NCBI GenBank assembly: GCA_945864765.1
Contig: CAMBDR010000026.1
Location: forward strand, 1-15,875
Direction: 5' to 3'
From: Janthinobacterium lividum
GTDB taxonomy: Bacteria; Pseudomonadota; Gammaproteobacteria; Burkholderiales; Burkholderiaceae_D
DNA length: 15,875 nt
A program made the translations under genes and the position numbers. Positions 15,160-15,875 of the stretch are shown here, piece after piece. The notes under the pieces were generated by a model. That model saw nothing but the letters and a program-made list of their open reading frames with translations. It was not told the origin of the DNA and ran no database searches. Positions within the stretch are counted from its first letter, which is position 1; the number at the start of each line of letters is the position of its first letter.

Positions 15160-15303
15160 ATGAGCTCACAAGAGCGGCTGGCGCGTGCCAATGTGCTGCG
15201 TCAGGACATTGCGCCTTACGTCGTTACGCCAGAAGATATCGAGGCCGCCATTGAAGAGGGGCATGTTCGGGTTATGACTGAGAATGTGTGGCCCTGGCAC
15301 TGA
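15160..15303 (+). CDS. Small ORF, 47 residues ending in Trp-Pro-Trp-His, candidate peptide precursor
   Basis: An ATG-to-TGA frame of 47 codons begins 27 bases after the diiron enzyme stop. It starts MSSQERLARANVLRQDIAPY, has a charged, helical middle (VTPEDIEAAIEEGHVRV), and ends MTENVWPWH. A leader-like acidic and helical body with an aromatic C-terminal tip is the shape of several RiPP precursors whose core is at the very end. No strong Shine-Dalgarno is visible; the GGGG run is far upstream, so coupling to the previous gene would be needed. I know no family for it. It could also be a chance frame in the gap before the convergent hydrolase gene, or the remnant of a larger gene. Confidence 0.5.
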   Translation: MSSQERLARANVLRQDIAPYVVTPEDIEAAIEEGHVRVMTENVWPWH

Positions 15304-15332
15304 CCGATTTTGCGCATTAAAACCCCATCCGC

Positions 15333-15875
15333 TCAGGGAAGGGTCAGCGCTTCCAGCGATTCACACAAAGCACCATTTTGCCCGGCATGTTGATCACTAC
15401 GGCCAAACAATACGCGCATCCCACATTGCGAACCCCACATACCTGCCGCGTTATGGCCGACGCCTTGCACCATAAAATAGCGATGCGCAGCATCAAGCTG
15501 CATACTTAGCTTATGTTTTTTCGCCTGGGCGATTTCATAATTACAATTGCTCATTGCGCGTTGTAAGCGCGCTCGCCCACTCAAATTGGCCGGGGCCGAC
15601 TGATCCAGTAGCCCGTCTGGCTGCGTATCCTCAGAACCGGCAAAATAGCTGACCTGACGCGCAGCAAAGCGCGCAAACATTTGCATGGGGCTGAGGGTGA
15701 GCGGATATTTAAAATCGACGCCGGAAAAATCCAGCCCATATTTATACCGGTTAAAATCCGCCACCGGCCCGGTATAGGGCGCAAACGCCGTCGCGCCCTG
15801 GCTCACATCGCCAAGCGGGCGATCTTTATCAAAATACAGGTAGGTGCCGGGATTGGCGATAGCGTATTCCAGGCT
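15333..15875 (-). CDS. Alpha/beta hydrolase-fold protein (N-terminus beyond window edge)
   Basis: The minus-strand frame is open from the window edge to the TGA at 15333, so 180 C-terminal residues are present. Visible features are YRYKYGLDF-like aromatic segments (NRYKYGLDFSGVDFKYPLT), a late strand with the acid region VSYFAGSEDTQPDGLLDQS, and the end HRYFMVQGVGHNAAGMWGS, with the probable catalytic His in GVGHN. This pattern (strand, acid, LDxS, then GVGH near the end) is typical of poorly described betaproteobacterial alpha/beta hydrolases. The nucleophile elbow lies outside the window. It converges on the small ORF with only 29 bp between, so it may mark the border of the accessory locus. 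Confidence 0.75.
   Translation of the reverse strand, partial: SLEYAIANPGTYLYFDKDRPLGDVSQGATAFAPYTGPVADFNRYKYGLDFSGVDFKYPLTLSPMQMFARFAARQVSYFAGSEDTQPDGLLDQSAPANLSGRARLQRAMSNCNYEIAQAKKHKLSMQLDAAHRYFMVQGVGHNAAGMWGSQCGMRVLFGRSDQHAGQNGALCESLEALTLP

Overview
The window looks like chromosomal DNA of a betaproteobacterium, most likely a Burkholderiales/Oxalobacteraceae type of moderate G+C (Undibacterium-like). That placement is inferred from gene order (xth divergent from pyrE, then a DUF4124 gene, argS, a SPOR protein and dsbA) and from protein style. No rRNA, tRNA, insertion sequence or CRISPR array was seen.

Left part (1-6400), core genome. A partial lysophospholipase-type alpha/beta hydrolase and exodeoxyribonuclease III lie on the minus strand. 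Divergent from them, on the plus strand, run pyrE, a DUF4124 periplasmic protein, argS, an FtsN-like SPOR membrane protein and dsbA. A clear rho-independent terminator closes this block. The genes serve DNA repair, pyrimidine synthesis, translation, the cell envelope and disulfide formation.

Middle part (6400-12014). An orphan receiver-HPt phosphotransfer protein is followed by a three-gene plus-strand set: a ferritin-like protein of the iminophenyl-pyruvate dimer synthase (VioB-like) family, a LodA-like oxidase expected to carry cysteine tryptophylquinone, and a LodB-like FAD protein whose start overlaps the lodA-like stop. LodB partners are known to be needed for quinone formation in LodA-type oxidases, so this is probably an amino acid or amine oxidase system with an added ferritin-like enzyme.

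Right part (11920-15875), accessory. A minus-strand radical SAM protein with a cobalamin-binding-like N-terminus resembles the RiPP-maturation radical SAM family. It is transcribed away from a plus-strand set: an 89-residue protein with a leader-like N-terminal half, a heme-oxygenase-like diiron enzyme, and an unlisted 47-codon ORF ending in Trp-Pro-Trp-His. The divergent region holds six 12-bp tandem repeats and a near-consensus sigma-70 promoter. Together these look like a small, possibly undescribed peptide-modification locus; this is inference. A partial alpha/beta hydrolase on the minus strand runs off the right edge.
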